From assembly GCF_003994415.1 (NCBI RefSeq), contig NZ_CP034689.1:6200001-6264000 (forward strand): DNA of 64,000 nt, given 5' to 3'. The DNA comes from Achromobacter spanius (GTDB taxonomy: Bacteria > Pseudomonadota > Gammaproteobacteria > Burkholderiales > Burkholderiaceae_B). Positions 1 through 8,087 of the stretch are shown here, piece by piece. The notes beneath the pieces are model-generated. The model was not told the origin of the DNA. It did not search any database and saw only the letters and a list, made by a program, of their open reading frames with translations. How positions within the stretch are numbered: position 1 is the stretch's first letter; each line of letters begins with the position of its first letter. Made by a program: the position numbers and the translations under genes.

Positions 1-632
1 GGAAGGCCTCGGTGAGAGCTGCTATCCGCGCAGCGCTAACCGGCCACCCTACCCTTGCAACGCTGCACGTCAAGGATGCTATGAGCGCTTTTGACAGGCT
101 CGAAGATTCCGGCGTGCCACGCAATTTGCTCACCGATCCAACCCTGTTCATCGGCATCATCAACCAGGCCCTAGTTCCGGTCCTATGTCGGCATTGCAGC
201 AAGCCGTTCGCCAAAGCGGAGGGCGAACTTGAGCCGGGGCTTCGCGACCGGGTTAGGCGAGTCTGCGACGTATCGGGTGTTCGGATTCGAGGCGAGGGCT
301 GCTCGCATTGCCGCCGCGGCCTGGTCGGACGTACCGTCTGCGCCGAAGTGGTGTCCCCGACCCCCTCACTGATGTCGGTCTACCGTAAGAACGGGACGTT
401 CGCTGCGCAGAAATATTGGGTGCAGGAGATGGGTGGCGTAACCCAGTGCGGGCATCTGATCCGATTGATCGAAGCAGGCCGCGTGGATCCGGATCTCGGC
501 GAGCTTATGGTTCGGCCGCTAGACAGCGACGACTGGCTCGCTGAAGGCATAGGGCCGCGCAAGGCCAGGCGCACGCGCCGCGCCCAGCGGACACTCTTCA
601 ACCGCCGGAGCTCTCGTCATGGCAAAGCTTAG
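1..632 (+). CDS. pilQ: Type IV pilus assembly ATPase, PilQ/PilB (GspE) type, 5'-truncated by window
   Basis: The C-terminal part of a secretion/pilus ATPase that powers pilus extension at the inner membrane. The frame is open to the left edge, so the true start lies outside. The early residues (A-LTGHPTLATLH, then DA--AFDRL) match the segment of GspE/PilB ATPases after Walker B and the Asp/His boxes. A CRHC...CSHC pair about 40 residues apart is the zinc-binding tetracysteine motif of this family. The Walker A part is not in the window. The stop overlaps the next gene by 14 nt, so translation is probably coupled. By order it is the PilQ of a PFGI-1/PAPI-1-like conjugative pilus operon. Family call is firm; the gene name rests on context. 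Confidence 0.85.
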   Translation, partial: KASVRAAIRAALTGHPTLATLHVKDAMSAFDRLEDSGVPRNLLTDPTLFIGIINQALVPVLCRHCSKPFAKAEGELEPGLRDRVRRVCDVSGVRIRGEGCSHCRRGLVGRTVCAEVVSPTPSLMSVYRKNGTFAAQKYWVQEMGGVTQCGHLIRLIEAGRVDPDLGELMVRPLDSDDWLAEGIGPRKARRTRRAQRTLFNRRSSRHGKA

Positions 633-1668
633 CTCGCGTCGCCGCATAGTGATCTACCGAACCCTCTACGCCATGGCGCGATCGAAGGTTCCGGTCTTCG
701 ACGCCCTTGTCGACATTCAGAAGGCGCATAGCCGCAATGGTCGTCGCCCGAAGGCGACTATCGCGGTCTTCGCACACGAGGTGCTAGTGCGCCTTTCCAG
801 CGGGATGAGCGGCGATCGGTTTTCCGAGGCACTCGAAGGTTGGCTTCCGGGCACCGAGATCTCTATGCTCGCTTCAGCCCAGAAAGCGGGGGACATCGCC
901 ACCGGGTGCGAAGACGCCATAAAGCACATCAAGCGCCAGGCACGTGTCCGCGCCGCAATTATTAGCGCTGTCGCGTACCCGGCAGTGATTCTAACTATGG
1001 CCGCCGTGCTACTGGCTTTTGTCTCCTTCAAGGTGGTCCCAGTTTTCGCCAGAGGCTCGGATCCAACAACTTGGACGGGGTACACCGCCTTTGTCTACTG
1101 GATGAGCGAAACCATCCGGCATTTCGGCATTTTCATCCTGGCCGGCCTTGTCGCGGTTGGCTTTGCGATCCGTTGGTCGCTGCCCAACTGGACCGGATCA
1201 ATGAGGCTGGCGTTCGAACGCATTCCCCCATGGTCCACGTACAAGACCATGCAGGGCGCGGTTTTTTTTTCCAATCTCGCAATCCTGCTTAATGCCGGTG
1301 CGGATTTGCTGCAAACCATGGTGCATATCCATAAGCACGCGAGCCCCTGGCTGCAACAGCGCCTGCAAGACACTATGTATGGCCTCAGTATGGGCAAAAA
1401 CCTTGGCGTCGCGCTAGACCTGGCAGGTCACAAGTTCCCGGACGAAGAATCGATCGCGTACATCACCACAATCGCCTCGCGCGAGGGATTCGCCTATGCG
1501 CTGTCTGAGTTTGCTGCCAACTCGGCAGAGAACGCCGCGCTGCGGCTTGAGGCGTCGGGCAAGGTCATCTTCTTCCTGGGCTTGATTGGCGTAACCGCAC
1601 TCGCCGCCGTGATTTTCTTCGGACTATTCGGACTTCAGACCGCCGCGATGGGCGATCGAGTTTTCTAA
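619..1668 (+). CDS. pilR: Type IV pilus inner-membrane platform protein PilR (GspF family)
   Basis: A 349-residue polytopic platform protein of the GspF/PilC family, which anchors the assembly ATPase and the growing pilus in the inner membrane. Hydrophobic segments lie near residues 115-140 (AIISAVAYPAVILTMAAVLL), 170-190 and 320-345, with cytoplasmic T2SSF-like domains between them, as usual for the family. It sits between the PilQ-like ATPase (14-nt overlap) and the pilin gene, as in IncI plasmid and PFGI-1-type thin-pilus operons. A run of eight T at 1262-1269 within the gene is intact in frame. Confidence 0.88.
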   Translation: MAKLSSRRRIVIYRTLYAMARSKVPVFDALVDIQKAHSRNGRRPKATIAVFAHEVLVRLSSGMSGDRFSEALEGWLPGTEISMLASAQKAGDIATGCEDAIKHIKRQARVRAAIISAVAYPAVILTMAAVLLAFVSFKVVPVFARGSDPTTWTGYTAFVYWMSETIRHFGIFILAGLVAVGFAIRWSLPNWTGSMRLAFERIPPWSTYKTMQGAVFFSNLAILLNAGADLLQTMVHIHKHASPWLQQRLQDTMYGLSMGKNLGVALDLAGHKFPDEESIAYITTIASREGFAYALSEFAANSAENAALRLEASGKVIFFLGLIGVTALAAVIFFGLFGLQTAAMGDRVF

Positions 1669-1719
1669 CTGCGCGCCGAAGGCGCGTTGCACAACTACTC
1701 CCGTTTATTGGAGCATCAC

Positions 1720-2283
1720 ATGACCCTTAACATCGACCCTTCCTGCACCGCTGCACCAGCCGATCGCGAGTCGCTATCCGACGGCGCTTCGCAGAAGGTC
1801 ACTGGCTATGCGCTTCCTCACGCCGGCACGCCGGTAGCTCGCCAAGCAGGAGCCTCCGTCGCCGATTTCCTGGCGTGGATGCTGCTTGCCGTTATCGTGG
1901 CCAGCGCCATCTTTGGAGGCTACTACGTCCTCAATAAGGACACCGAGAACAACACGGAAGCTCAGAACATCGCCCAGCTCGTCAAGGGGGCCAAGCTCCT
2001 CCGGGACATGAATGGGTACGCCAATGTCACAACTGCGGCGCTACAAGCCGCCGGCGCGATTCCGAGCAACATGGTCGGCGCGACGACGGGCACGCTGTAT
2101 CACAGTTGGGATGGCGAGGTGACTGTCGTTGGATCGGCCACCCAGTTCGTGATTACCTACCGGGCTGTCCCCAGCAGCAATTGCATCCCTCTGCGCGCCA
2201 ACCTCTCCCGGACGGCTCAGTTCGTCAGCATGACCAATTGCCCAACCACCGGCAATGTTGACCTTGTAATGACTGCACGCTGA
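1720..2283 (+). CDS. pilS: Major type IV pilin, PilS type
   Basis: A 187-residue type IVB-like prepilin, the structural subunit of the conjugative thin pilus. I chose ATG 1720, preceded by GGAG at 1710; an in-frame TTG at 1687 would add 11 residues without a better ribosome site. A hydrophobic helix (FLAWMLLAVIVASAIFGGYYVL) starts about 50 residues in, so the leader is unusually long, as known for PilS-type prepilins. The mature part has pilin-like NTEAQNIAQLVKGAKLLRD and two late cysteines (NCIPL and NCPTT) that could form the C-terminal disulfide. The gene overlaps the next one as TGATG. Confidence 0.82.
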   Translation: MTLNIDPSCTAAPADRESLSDGASQKVTGYALPHAGTPVARQAGASVADFLAWMLLAVIVASAIFGGYYVLNKDTENNTEAQNIAQLVKGAKLLRDMNGYANVTTAALQAAGAIPSNMVGATTGTLYHSWDGEVTVVGSATQFVITYRAVPSSNCIPLRANLSRTAQFVSMTNCPTTGNVDLVMTAR

Positions 2284-3278
2284 TGGACAACACACCCGTT
2301 ACCTTGGAGGAGGCAACCAGCCTCCTCGACCTGAGATTCGTCGATATGATCATCGGGCCCGACTACGCCGAGCTTCGTGAACTGGAGGGAAGTCAATCGC
2401 TCTCAGACAAGGTCCCGGGCCACCTGCAGGCGGACGTCAATCTGCTGCGTCAGCAATGCAGGCAGGCACTGCGGACACTGACGAAGTCGGAGTTCACCGC
2501 CACCCTAGGCGAGGAGAAGTTCAGGGTGACGCAGCTCTTCGACGTGGACTCGCAGGACATATTCATCCTGGCCCGCGCGGATGTGAAGACACGACCGCTG
2601 AGATCGCTCGGTATGGCGGACCGGCTATTCAACCATTTGATACAGCCGAAGCTGAGTGGCCTAGTCGTCGTGTCGGGAGGAATGCGCCACGGAAAGACGT
2701 CCACCGCTGATGCGATCTTCATCGACCGGCTTGAACGGCATGGTGGGCTTGGCATCGCGTTGGCTGATCCGCCTGAAACATCGTTGAATGGCATGCACGG
2801 GAGGGGCCGCGCGATTCAAATCGAGGTGGCACGCGAGCATGGCGGTTACCAAGAGCAGCTTATGCGAGGGCTGCGTTCTCGCGCGAACATCTTCTATCTT
2901 GGGGAGACCCGCGACCCGTCCTCCGCAATCGAGGTCGTCCGTGTAAGCGGCAACGGATGGCCCGTCCTCACCACACTGCACGCAGACAGTCCGGAGCTCA
3001 CTTTCACCAAACTGCAATCGCTATGCGCTGGCTCGGGCGCATCGGTTGAGTCGTTCAACGCCATGCTGGCTGACAACATCAGCGCGGTGATTCACCAACA
3101 GCTTGAAACAGTCAAAACAGGCACTGGGATTGCCAAGCGCCTGCAAATCAACTGGCTGGTGTTGGATGGCAAAGAGGACACTGCCATCCGGGCCAAGATC
3201 CGCAAAGGCGACTTCGCCGGACTGAACACAGAAATTGCAGCGCAGAAAGCCGCTGCCATCTTCGGGAACAGATTATGA
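2283..3278 (+). CDS. pilT: Pilus retraction-type ATPase, PilT family
   Basis: A 331-residue secretion ATPase. Walker A is GGMRHGKTST near residue 132, and GETRDPSSAIEVVRVSGNGWPVLTTLHAD is a clear PilT/GspE Walker B plus His-box region. It lacks the N-terminal domain and the tetracysteine motif of the extension ATPase, which fits a PilT-like retraction motor. The start overlaps the pilin stop (TGATG) and its own stop overlaps pilV (ATGA), so the operon is tightly coupled. PFGI-1/PAPI-1 pil2 operons carry pilT in this position. Confidence 0.85.
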   Translation: MDNTPVTLEEATSLLDLRFVDMIIGPDYAELRELEGSQSLSDKVPGHLQADVNLLRQQCRQALRTLTKSEFTATLGEEKFRVTQLFDVDSQDIFILARADVKTRPLRSLGMADRLFNHLIQPKLSGLVVVSGGMRHGKTSTADAIFIDRLERHGGLGIALADPPETSLNGMHGRGRAIQIEVAREHGGYQEQLMRGLRSRANIFYLGETRDPSSAIEVVRVSGNGWPVLTTLHADSPELTFTKLQSLCAGSGASVESFNAMLADNISAVIHQQLETVKTGTGIAKRLQINWLVLDGKEDTAIRAKIRKGDFAGLNTEIAAQKAAAIFGNRL

Positions 3279-4513
3279 ACCGACGCTACCAATTGACCGC
3301 TTCAAGGCGAAAGCAGGCGGGCTTCACAATGGTCGAGGGCATGCTGGTGCTCCTTCTCTTCGCGATAGGCCTGGGAGCATGGCTCTGGAACCAGACCGAC
3401 TACATGGCCACGCTCACAAGCCGCCAAGCGGCATTTCATCAAAAACAGGTGGGCAACGCCGCTGCGGCATACGTCAAAAACAACTATGCATCTCTTCTGG
3501 CTGCTACCGCCGGCGGTCCTGTCACGATCTCACTGGACACGATCCGCAACGCTGGGAACCTGCCCGCCGCCCTGCCCGCGCTCAATCCTTACGGCCAGGC
3601 CTATACGCTCGCAGTACGCCGCGTAACGCAGGGTGGCCAGAACATTCTCGAAGCACTCCTGGTGACAGGTGGCGGCGACATTCCGGAACAAGACCTGCGT
3701 CGTACCGCTGCATTGCTGGAGGGAGGCGGGTTCGTTCTCGCGCGCCAGCCCGCCATAGCTCAAGGCTCAATGGGAAGCTGGCAGGTGCCGGTTTCCGGCT
3801 TCGGACTGGCATTGCCCGGCGGCAACTTGGCCACCGCGCTGTTCTTCAACAGCGCCGGCCAGGTTACGGACTATCTCTATCGAAATTCGGTCGCTGGGAG
3901 GCCAGAGGTCAACCGGATGAACACGAGTATCGACATGAATGGCAATGACCTCAATAACACACGCACCGTTCGCACTCAGACCGTGGAGGCCTCCGGCAAT
4001 ATCAATACTAAGAGCGCACTGGTAATACAGAACGCTGACGGATCTACCCGTAGCGGCTGGTATACAGCAGGCAACGATGGCTGGCTTCGCGTTCTAAATG
4101 ACAATCATGTGGTCACTGCAGGCGAAGTCCGCGGCGGGGCACTACGTTCGATGGGCCAAACCTATTCTCACGGACGCCTCAACGCCTACGAATACGTGTA
4201 CGTCGGCGGGGTCGCCAACGAAGGCTGGGCATGCGAAGCAAACGGCCTGGTGGCCAGGACGGGAATCGGTGAACCCCTATCCTGCCAGGCCGGAGTGTGG
4301 CGAAAGTCTGGCGGAGGACAATTTCGCTGCGAGTACTACTTCGCGGGACGTGCCGATAATTACCTCCCTACGGACAACTCTTGGTGCCCGGCCGGCATGA
4401 TCGTAACCAGCGTAACCAGCGCAGGCAGGAACCAGAATTTCTACAACGTCATGGGAAAGAGCCTGTACGCGGGCAACGTCGGGCACGGCTACACGTGCTG
4501 CGGGATCTCTTGA
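3275..4513 (+). CDS. pilV: Minor pilin / adhesin PilV (shufflon-type N-terminal domain)
   Basis: A 412-residue prepilin-like tip protein. Residues 14-20 (QAGFTMVEG) give a type IV prepilin cleavage site with Phe at +1 and Glu at +5, followed by a hydrophobic helix. The long middle part (about 20-330), including VNRMNTSIDMNGNDLNN and a turn-rich stretch, resembles the conserved part of IncI PilV (shufflon N-terminal domain). The Cys-rich C-terminus (CEANG, CEYYF, ending TCCGIS) would be the recipient-recognition end. I see no alternative C-terminal cassettes, sfx-type inversion repeats or Rci recombinase downstream, so this looks like a fixed PilV. Confidence 0.85.
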   Translation: MNRRYQLTASRRKQAGFTMVEGMLVLLLFAIGLGAWLWNQTDYMATLTSRQAAFHQKQVGNAAAAYVKNNYASLLAATAGGPVTISLDTIRNAGNLPAALPALNPYGQAYTLAVRRVTQGGQNILEALLVTGGGDIPEQDLRRTAALLEGGGFVLARQPAIAQGSMGSWQVPVSGFGLALPGGNLATALFFNSAGQVTDYLYRNSVAGRPEVNRMNTSIDMNGNDLNNTRTVRTQTVEASGNINTKSALVIQNADGSTRSGWYTAGNDGWLRVLNDNHVVTAGEVRGGALRSMGQTYSHGRLNAYEYVYVGGVANEGWACEANGLVARTGIGEPLSCQAGVWRKSGGGQFRCEYYFAGRADNYLPTDNSWCPAGMIVTSVTSAGRNQNFYNVMGKSLYAGNVGHGYTCCGIS

Positions 4514-4553
4514 CCACCTCCGGCGGCGACCCCGTCCCAAAGGACGCACAGCT

Positions 4554-5006
4554 ATGAGCATACTGATGATTCCGCTGCTGGCGCTGTTCATCCTAATTGC
4601 ATCTCTGGCCTCCACGTCGGAGCAGACTACGTTGGATATGCAGCAGCAGCACGAGGCGGTCGTGTCCGGAGGCAGTCTGCGCATCTACGCGAATTCAGTA
4701 GCCAGGTTTGCAAAATCTAACCCAACGTTTTCTGGATCAGCCCCGTCCACGGCGCTCGACCTTCCGACCTGGTTCAGCCCACAGTTCGGCACGGGCAATG
4801 TCGTTGTGGGTGGCACCGCCTACATCTACTTTCTTCCAGGCGGACGCGCGGTAGATCTATACCGGATGTTCCCGGACGACGAGGATGGCCTGCCGATTCT
4901 CTTTGGCGTCGCCAGGAGCGGTATTCTGAGCTCGCCTTCTGGCGGGGCGGCAGTCCTTTCGTTGCCGCCCGGTGTGCCCGACGGGGCGATTGTGTACGTC
5001 CTTTAA
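4554..5006 (+). CDS. pilM: Pilus accessory protein PilM (IncI/PFGI-1 type)
   Basis: A 150-residue protein starting with a hydrophobic helix (ILMIPLLALFILIASLAS) that probably anchors it in the inner membrane. Length, N-terminal helix and position as last gene after pilV match the PilM family of IncI-type thin-pilus operons. It is unrelated to the actin-like PilM of polar type IVa pili. The 40-nt gap after pilV has no terminator, so it probably shares the pil transcript. Confidence 0.72.
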   Translation: MSILMIPLLALFILIASLASTSEQTTLDMQQQHEAVVSGGSLRIYANSVARFAKSNPTFSGSAPSTALDLPTWFSPQFGTGNVVVGGTAYIYFLPGGRAVDLYRMFPDDEDGLPILFGVARSGILSSPSGGAAVLSLPPGVPDGAIVYVL

Positions 5007-5024
5007 CCGCAAGGCCAACAAAAA

Positions 5025-5051
5025 CCCCCGTCCGGCGGTGCCGGGCGGGGG
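5025..5051. terminator. Rho-independent terminator between convergent operons
   Basis: A 12-bp GC-rich stem (one wobble) with a short loop. On the minus strand it is followed by a T run (5020-5024 is AAAAA on the plus strand), so it best stops leftward transcription coming from the DUF3577 gene. It also lies 19 nt after pilM and could act on both strands. Confidence 0.7.
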
Positions 5052-5125
5052 TTGGAGCGCTTCATGCGCTAAGGTTGCGAGCGTTACGGGCCGCTGCTGG
5101 CCTGGGATAGCGGATAGGGTTGGCG

Positions 5126-5190
5126 CCCGAGTAAGCTTGACTATAGGCTTGCCACAGACGACGAAGTCGCCTCTGGCAAGCCTACTCGGG
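5126..5190. repeat. Large imperfect palindrome
   Basis: Inner arms of 18 nt (5145-5162 and 5166-5183) pair at 16 positions around a 3-nt loop. Outer 8-nt arms CCCGAGTA (5126-5133) and TACTCGGG (5183-5190) are perfect complements, with an 11-nt unpaired stretch on the left side only (5134-5144). No T tract follows, so it is not a standard terminator. It could be an origin of transfer, a recombination site or a structured RNA. Confidence 0.7.
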
Positions 5191-5411
5191 CCAAGTGTGC
5201 CCTGCCCTGGACAGAGCCGGGATCGGAAGAGAGAGCCGCGGCCGGTTCAGGGCCGCGACGGGTAGCTCAATTTCGATCGAGGAACGCCAATTCACCGAAT
5301 CGACTGAGGGTGGAGGACACTGCTTTTTTCATCTGGCCTGTTCAGCAGCCTAACCAGATATTCGGGATGCGCCTTTTTGAGTGCGGCGCGCACTGAACAA
5401 CCTGCGAAGTC

Positions 5412-5467
5412 TTCTTCAATATGCACCACCGGCGCACATTGAAGAAAACTCCACGTGTGTGGAGTTT
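5412..5467 (-). terminator. Tandem hairpins after the DUF3577 gene
   Basis: Two adjacent inverted repeats. AAACTCCAC (5446-5454) pairs perfectly with GTGGAGTTT (5459-5467) around GTGT. TTCTTCAAT (5412-5420) pairs perfectly with ATTGAAGAA (5438-5446). Read leftward, the first hairpin sits 18 nt after the DUF3577 stop and is followed by TTTTCTT, so it probably ends that transcript. Confidence 0.55.
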
Positions 5468-5484
5468 CCGGGGTTGGCTAGGAC

Positions 5485-5946
5485 TCAGTTGTCATCCGTG
5501 CCAGTTCGAACGCCATCGGCCGAAGCCTCGGGTTCAACGTACTGATAAACCATCACGCCATCAACTTTCGCCATGTGGATCTTCAGTAAGCGGCCCTTGA
5601 GGACCACCCCTGTTTGACCGGCACGGGTGCCGCTCGTGATCTTGTAGGTGTCGATGTACGGATCGCCGATGGTCACGGACGCCAGGACCTTGCGGCTGGA
5701 GTCGTTCGCGGCTTCTTGAAGCTTTTCGCTCATGACCTTGATGGCGTCTTTGCCGACGACCTTTACGTCGCAATTGAGCCAGGTGAGTGAATCCGCACTG
5801 CCTTCCTGCGCCTCACCGTGAAAGATGCTGATGCTGCACGCAAGGAACGGAGCACCTTTCTTGGGCTTAACTTCGCGAACACGACGAACATAGCCGAGGC
5901 CACGAAGATGAGCATCGAAGTACTTGGGGGTGTTTGCTTGAGCCAT
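5485..5946 (-). CDS. DUF3577 family ICE protein
   Basis: A 153-residue protein that matches the DUF3577 (STY4534-type) family found in ICE backbones; its biochemical role is not established. I chose the ATG at 5946 (MAQANTPKYFDAHLRGLGYV), preceded by AGGAG at about 8 nt, over the frame extension upstream, which runs into a structured leader. The region with GAPFLACSISIFHG and the later VVLKGRLLKI suggest a compact beta-rich fold, perhaps OB-like (inference). Its 5' leader is identical, in opposite orientation, to that of the gene at 7388. Confidence 0.75.
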   Translation of the reverse strand: MAQANTPKYFDAHLRGLGYVRRVREVKPKKGAPFLACSISIFHGEAQEGSADSLTWLNCDVKVVGKDAIKVMSEKLQEAANDSSRKVLASVTIGDPYIDTYKITSGTRAGQTGVVLKGRLLKIHMAKVDGVMVYQYVEPEASADGVRTGTDDN

Positions 5947-5962
5947 GACGGATCTCCTAAAG

Positions 5963-6070
5963 AAAAGGGGAACCGCCGCCCCATTCGGGGAGGAAAGTTC
6001 CCCGATGGGCTGAAAAGACACTCCTGGTCGCTAGGACCTGCGGTCACCGAATGGTGGAGCCAAACCGCAG
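5963..6070 (-). repeat. 108-nt perfect inverted repeat, copy 1 (5' leader of the DUF3577 gene)
   Basis: The reverse complement is identical over 108 nt to 7262-7369, with weaker similarity for about 12 nt beyond. It includes a strong hairpin near 5978-6010 and ends 16 nt before the start codon of the DUF3577 gene. It therefore acts as a transcribed leader or promoter region. Confidence 0.95.
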
Positions 6071-6196
6071 TGCTACAAAAGATTCCGACATAAGCTGTCG
6101 GACGGCTTTCTAGCCGACATCTTACGTTTCGGCGATGAAGAAATCAATGGAATTTCCTGCAGCACCACACCAATTTTCGAGAGAGAGGAAAGTCCC

Positions 6197-6475
6197 TCAC
6201 TCCGGACTCGGAGCCTTAAAGGAAAGTATGGTCGCGGGAGCTCGGCGCGGCAGCAAGTCTCGGCACGGGTCGACCGACGTCAGTTCCGCCGCCGGCACCG
6301 TTTCGACAGCGCGCACTTCGCACCCTTCGCTGTCCAGCGTCACTGTTTCGACTTCTCGGCTATCCCCACATTCAGCGAGGATTGACACGTCACCAAGACG
6401 TTCGTGTCTTGCCTGAGTTCCAGCACGGCACTTGCTTGCCCAGGGAGAAATAATGTTCATTGCGAGTTCCTTCAT
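6197..6475 (-). CDS. Hypothetical protein, coupled to the upstream lipoprotein gene
   Basis: A possible 92-residue protein. Its ATG overlaps the stop of the lipoprotein gene as ATGA and is preceded by AGGTGA at good spacing; a second ATG at 6460 also has an AAGGA. Codon use is GC-biased at third positions like neighbouring genes, and the protein is acidic with five cysteines. I recognise no family. The 121 nt between its stop and the leader repeat show only a short hairpin (TCCGACA...TGTCGGA, near 6084). Confidence 0.5.
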   Translation of the reverse strand: MKELAMNIISPWASKCRAGTQARHERLGDVSILAECGDSREVETVTLDSEGCEVRAVETVPAAELTSVDPCRDLLPRRAPATILSFKAPSPE

Positions 6476-7089
6476 CGAGGTTGTTCACCTGTGGGCGGCA
6501 GTGGCCCCAGCCGGAGATCGTTATAGCCGACAGGCCGCGCTGGCACTGGCCCGCCTTGTTGTAGGACCGGAGCTGCAGCGCCGTTTTGAACCTCCGAAGC
6601 ACTCCAGTCGAGGTTGGATTCAACTTCGTCGCCGTCGCCCTCGTCGCCAGAGGCGGTTGGTGGGCTTTGGACGGGTATGTGGTCGGAGTCGGACCCTGCC
6701 GCTGCGAGAACAGACGATCGAACGACATCAACGCGGCCTGCAGGCAGCAGCACGGAGAAGCGGTCCGGCCTGCCAGGTACAAAAACGTAGTTGCCTCGCA
6801 CCTCGGCATCTCCCCGAGCCCCTCCTGGCAGTTCAATTGGCACCGACCGCAGCTTCGACGGCAACGGCTGGTCCAGGACCAGAATGATTTTTCCATGGTC
6901 ACCAAATGCGCGTACCGCAACGTGGCCGCCGTCCGAACTGACCGTGTAGTCGAAGTCCAATCCCTCCGGCGCGACATGCAGGGCACCGGAGGTTGTCGCG
7001 CAACCAGACAGTGCGATCACCGCGACCAGGCCGAGCCCCGCAAACACCGATCGTGTCACGTACTTCGGGATTGAAAATACGGAGTTCAA
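6472..7089 (-). CDS. Putative lipoprotein with proline-rich tail
   Basis: About 205 residues if it starts at TTG 7089, which has AGGA upstream; a longer frame to 7140 exists but begins with improbable sequence. A clear lipoprotein signal ends in LSGC (RSVFAGLGLVAVIALSGC). A central beta-rich part (GGHVAVRAFGDHGKIILVLDQPL, YVFVPG) precedes an acidic, low-complexity C-terminus ending PLPPTGEQPR. Such outer-membrane lipoproteins are common in conjugation regions, but I cannot assign it to a named transfer protein. Confidence 0.7.
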   Translation of the reverse strand: MNSVFSIPKYVTRSVFAGLGLVAVIALSGCATTSGALHVAPEGLDFDYTVSSDGGHVAVRAFGDHGKIILVLDQPLPSKLRSVPIELPGGARGDAEVRGNYVFVPGRPDRFSVLLPAGRVDVVRSSVLAAAGSDSDHIPVQSPPTASGDEGDGDEVESNLDWSASEVQNGAAAPVLQQGGPVPARPVGYNDLRLGPLPPTGEQPR

Positions 7090-7261
7090 GTTTATTCCTA
7101 AGCCACGGCAAAACAGGACGCTGCCACCGCAGCACCGCAACCATCATAGAGCGGCGGCAAGCTCCAAAAAAGCTCGGTAGCCCTCTTGCCAAACCGTTGA
7201 GATTGTGTGTAGGATTCCGCCCAGTATGCCCGTCAGAGCTCATCTGGCATCTTTTGCAGTG

Positions 7262-7369
7262 CTGCGGTTTGGCTCCACCATTCGGTGACCGCAGGTCCTA
7301 GCGACCAGGAGTGTCTTTTCAGCCCATCGGGGAACTTTCCTCCCCGAATGGGGCGGCGGTTCCCCTTTT
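7262..7369 (+). repeat. 108-nt perfect inverted repeat, copy 2 (5' leader of the gene at 7388)
   Basis: Identical in reverse complement to 5963-6070. It ends 18 nt before the ATG at 7388, with a hairpin near 7322-7352 followed by CCCC and T5, then the AGGAG ribosome site. The two copies bracket the two leftward genes at 6197-7089. Confidence 0.95.
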
Positions 7370-7387
7370 TCATTCAGGAGAACCGAC

Positions 7388-7996
7388 ATGAGTTCAACGT
7401 TCAGCGTTGCAAGCCTTTCTATCGCCTTTGGCATCTGCGTCGGCGCCATTGTCTGGGGGGCTATTTCCCTGGCACCGCGGGCCTACGTGGCCGTGCGCGC
7501 ATGCGCCCACGGCTTCACGCATAGCCGAGGCAACACCCGACGTGCGGCTATTGTCACCTCGATCGCGGTGACCGGCCTTCTCGCCGGATGTGCAAATCAG
7601 AGCGCCTCAGGCGGCGTGTACAGCTACCAGCAAGCTCAGCAGGTGCAGCAGGTCCAATCGGGGACGGTCATTTCGGCACGACCAATCACCATTCAGGCCG
7701 GCTACAACTCCGGGGCAGGCATGGCAGCAGGTTCCGCACTAGGCGGATTGGCGGGCAGCGCCATCGGAAACCACAAGGGGTCCTATGTCGCGGCAGCCAT
7801 AGGCGCGCTCATCGGCGGTATCGCCGGCAATTCTGTCGAACGCAAGGTGTCCGAAGCCGCTGGCATCGAAGTCGTTGTACGACTCGATAGTGGTCAAACC
7901 CAAGCAATCGCGCAGGAGGCTGACATCCCGCTCAAGCCTGGCCAACGGGTCCAAGTCCTGAGCGGTGCCGGCGCAGTTCGCGTCATCCCGATTTAA
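7388..7996 (+). CDS. Glycine-zipper (SlyB/Pcp-like) protein with internal lipobox
   Basis: A 202-residue envelope protein. Residues about 115-155 hold a glycine-zipper pair (GMAAGSALGGLAGSAIGN, then AAAIGALIGGIAGN) typical of SlyB/Pcp outer-membrane proteins. It ends with a small beta domain (PLKPGQRVQVLSG). A perfect lipobox LLAGC sits at residues 64-68, far from the N-terminus, preceded by another hydrophobic segment (8-30). The ATG at 7388 has a strong AGGAGA, so the long N-terminus is probably real. Confidence 0.75.
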   Translation: MSSTFSVASLSIAFGICVGAIVWGAISLAPRAYVAVRACAHGFTHSRGNTRRAAIVTSIAVTGLLAGCANQSASGGVYSYQQAQQVQQVQSGTVISARPITIQAGYNSGAGMAAGSALGGLAGSAIGNHKGSYVAAAIGALIGGIAGNSVERKVSEAAGIEVVVRLDSGQTQAIAQEADIPLKPGQRVQVLSGAGAVRVIPI

Positions 7997-8042
7997 ACCC
8001 AAGCAGTGGCGCCCATTGGACGCCCTGCTCCTTCCCCTACCG

Positions 8043-8070
8043 GGCCCACGCCCGAACGGGCGAGTGGGCT
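8043..8070 (+). promoter_or_regulatory. Leader hairpin before the gene at 8088
   Basis: GCCCACGCCCG and CGGGCGAGTGGGC form a nearly perfect stem (one bulge), followed by CTCTTCTT and GGAG. The arrangement of hairpin, pyrimidine tract and ribosome site matches the other backbone leaders in this region. Confidence 0.6.
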
Positions 8071-8087
8071 CTTCTTCGGAGCTTGCG

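Larger units (their letters stand above)
5052..5484. other. 433-nt intergenic region rich in inverted repeats
   Basis: I see no credible coding sequence here. It lies between the convergent pil operon and the DUF3577 gene. It holds a large imperfect palindrome (5126-5190), unassigned sequence at about 5195-5405, and two adjacent hairpins (5412-5467) next to the DUF3577 stop. A transfer origin or structured RNA is possible but not shown by the sequence. Confidence 0.5.

Noticed and set aside
3235..3948. Plus-strand frame overlapping pilV
   Set aside because: Arg and Ser-rich out-of-frame shadow of pilV.
4514..5484. Shufflon cassettes after pilV
   Set aside because: No 19-bp sfx-type inversion repeats, no alternative pilV ends and no rci-type recombinase; pilM follows directly.
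6432..6887. Plus-strand frame across the lipoprotein region
   Set aside because: Arg-rich shadow; the leftward lipoprotein frame with signal peptide and ribosome site explains the region better.
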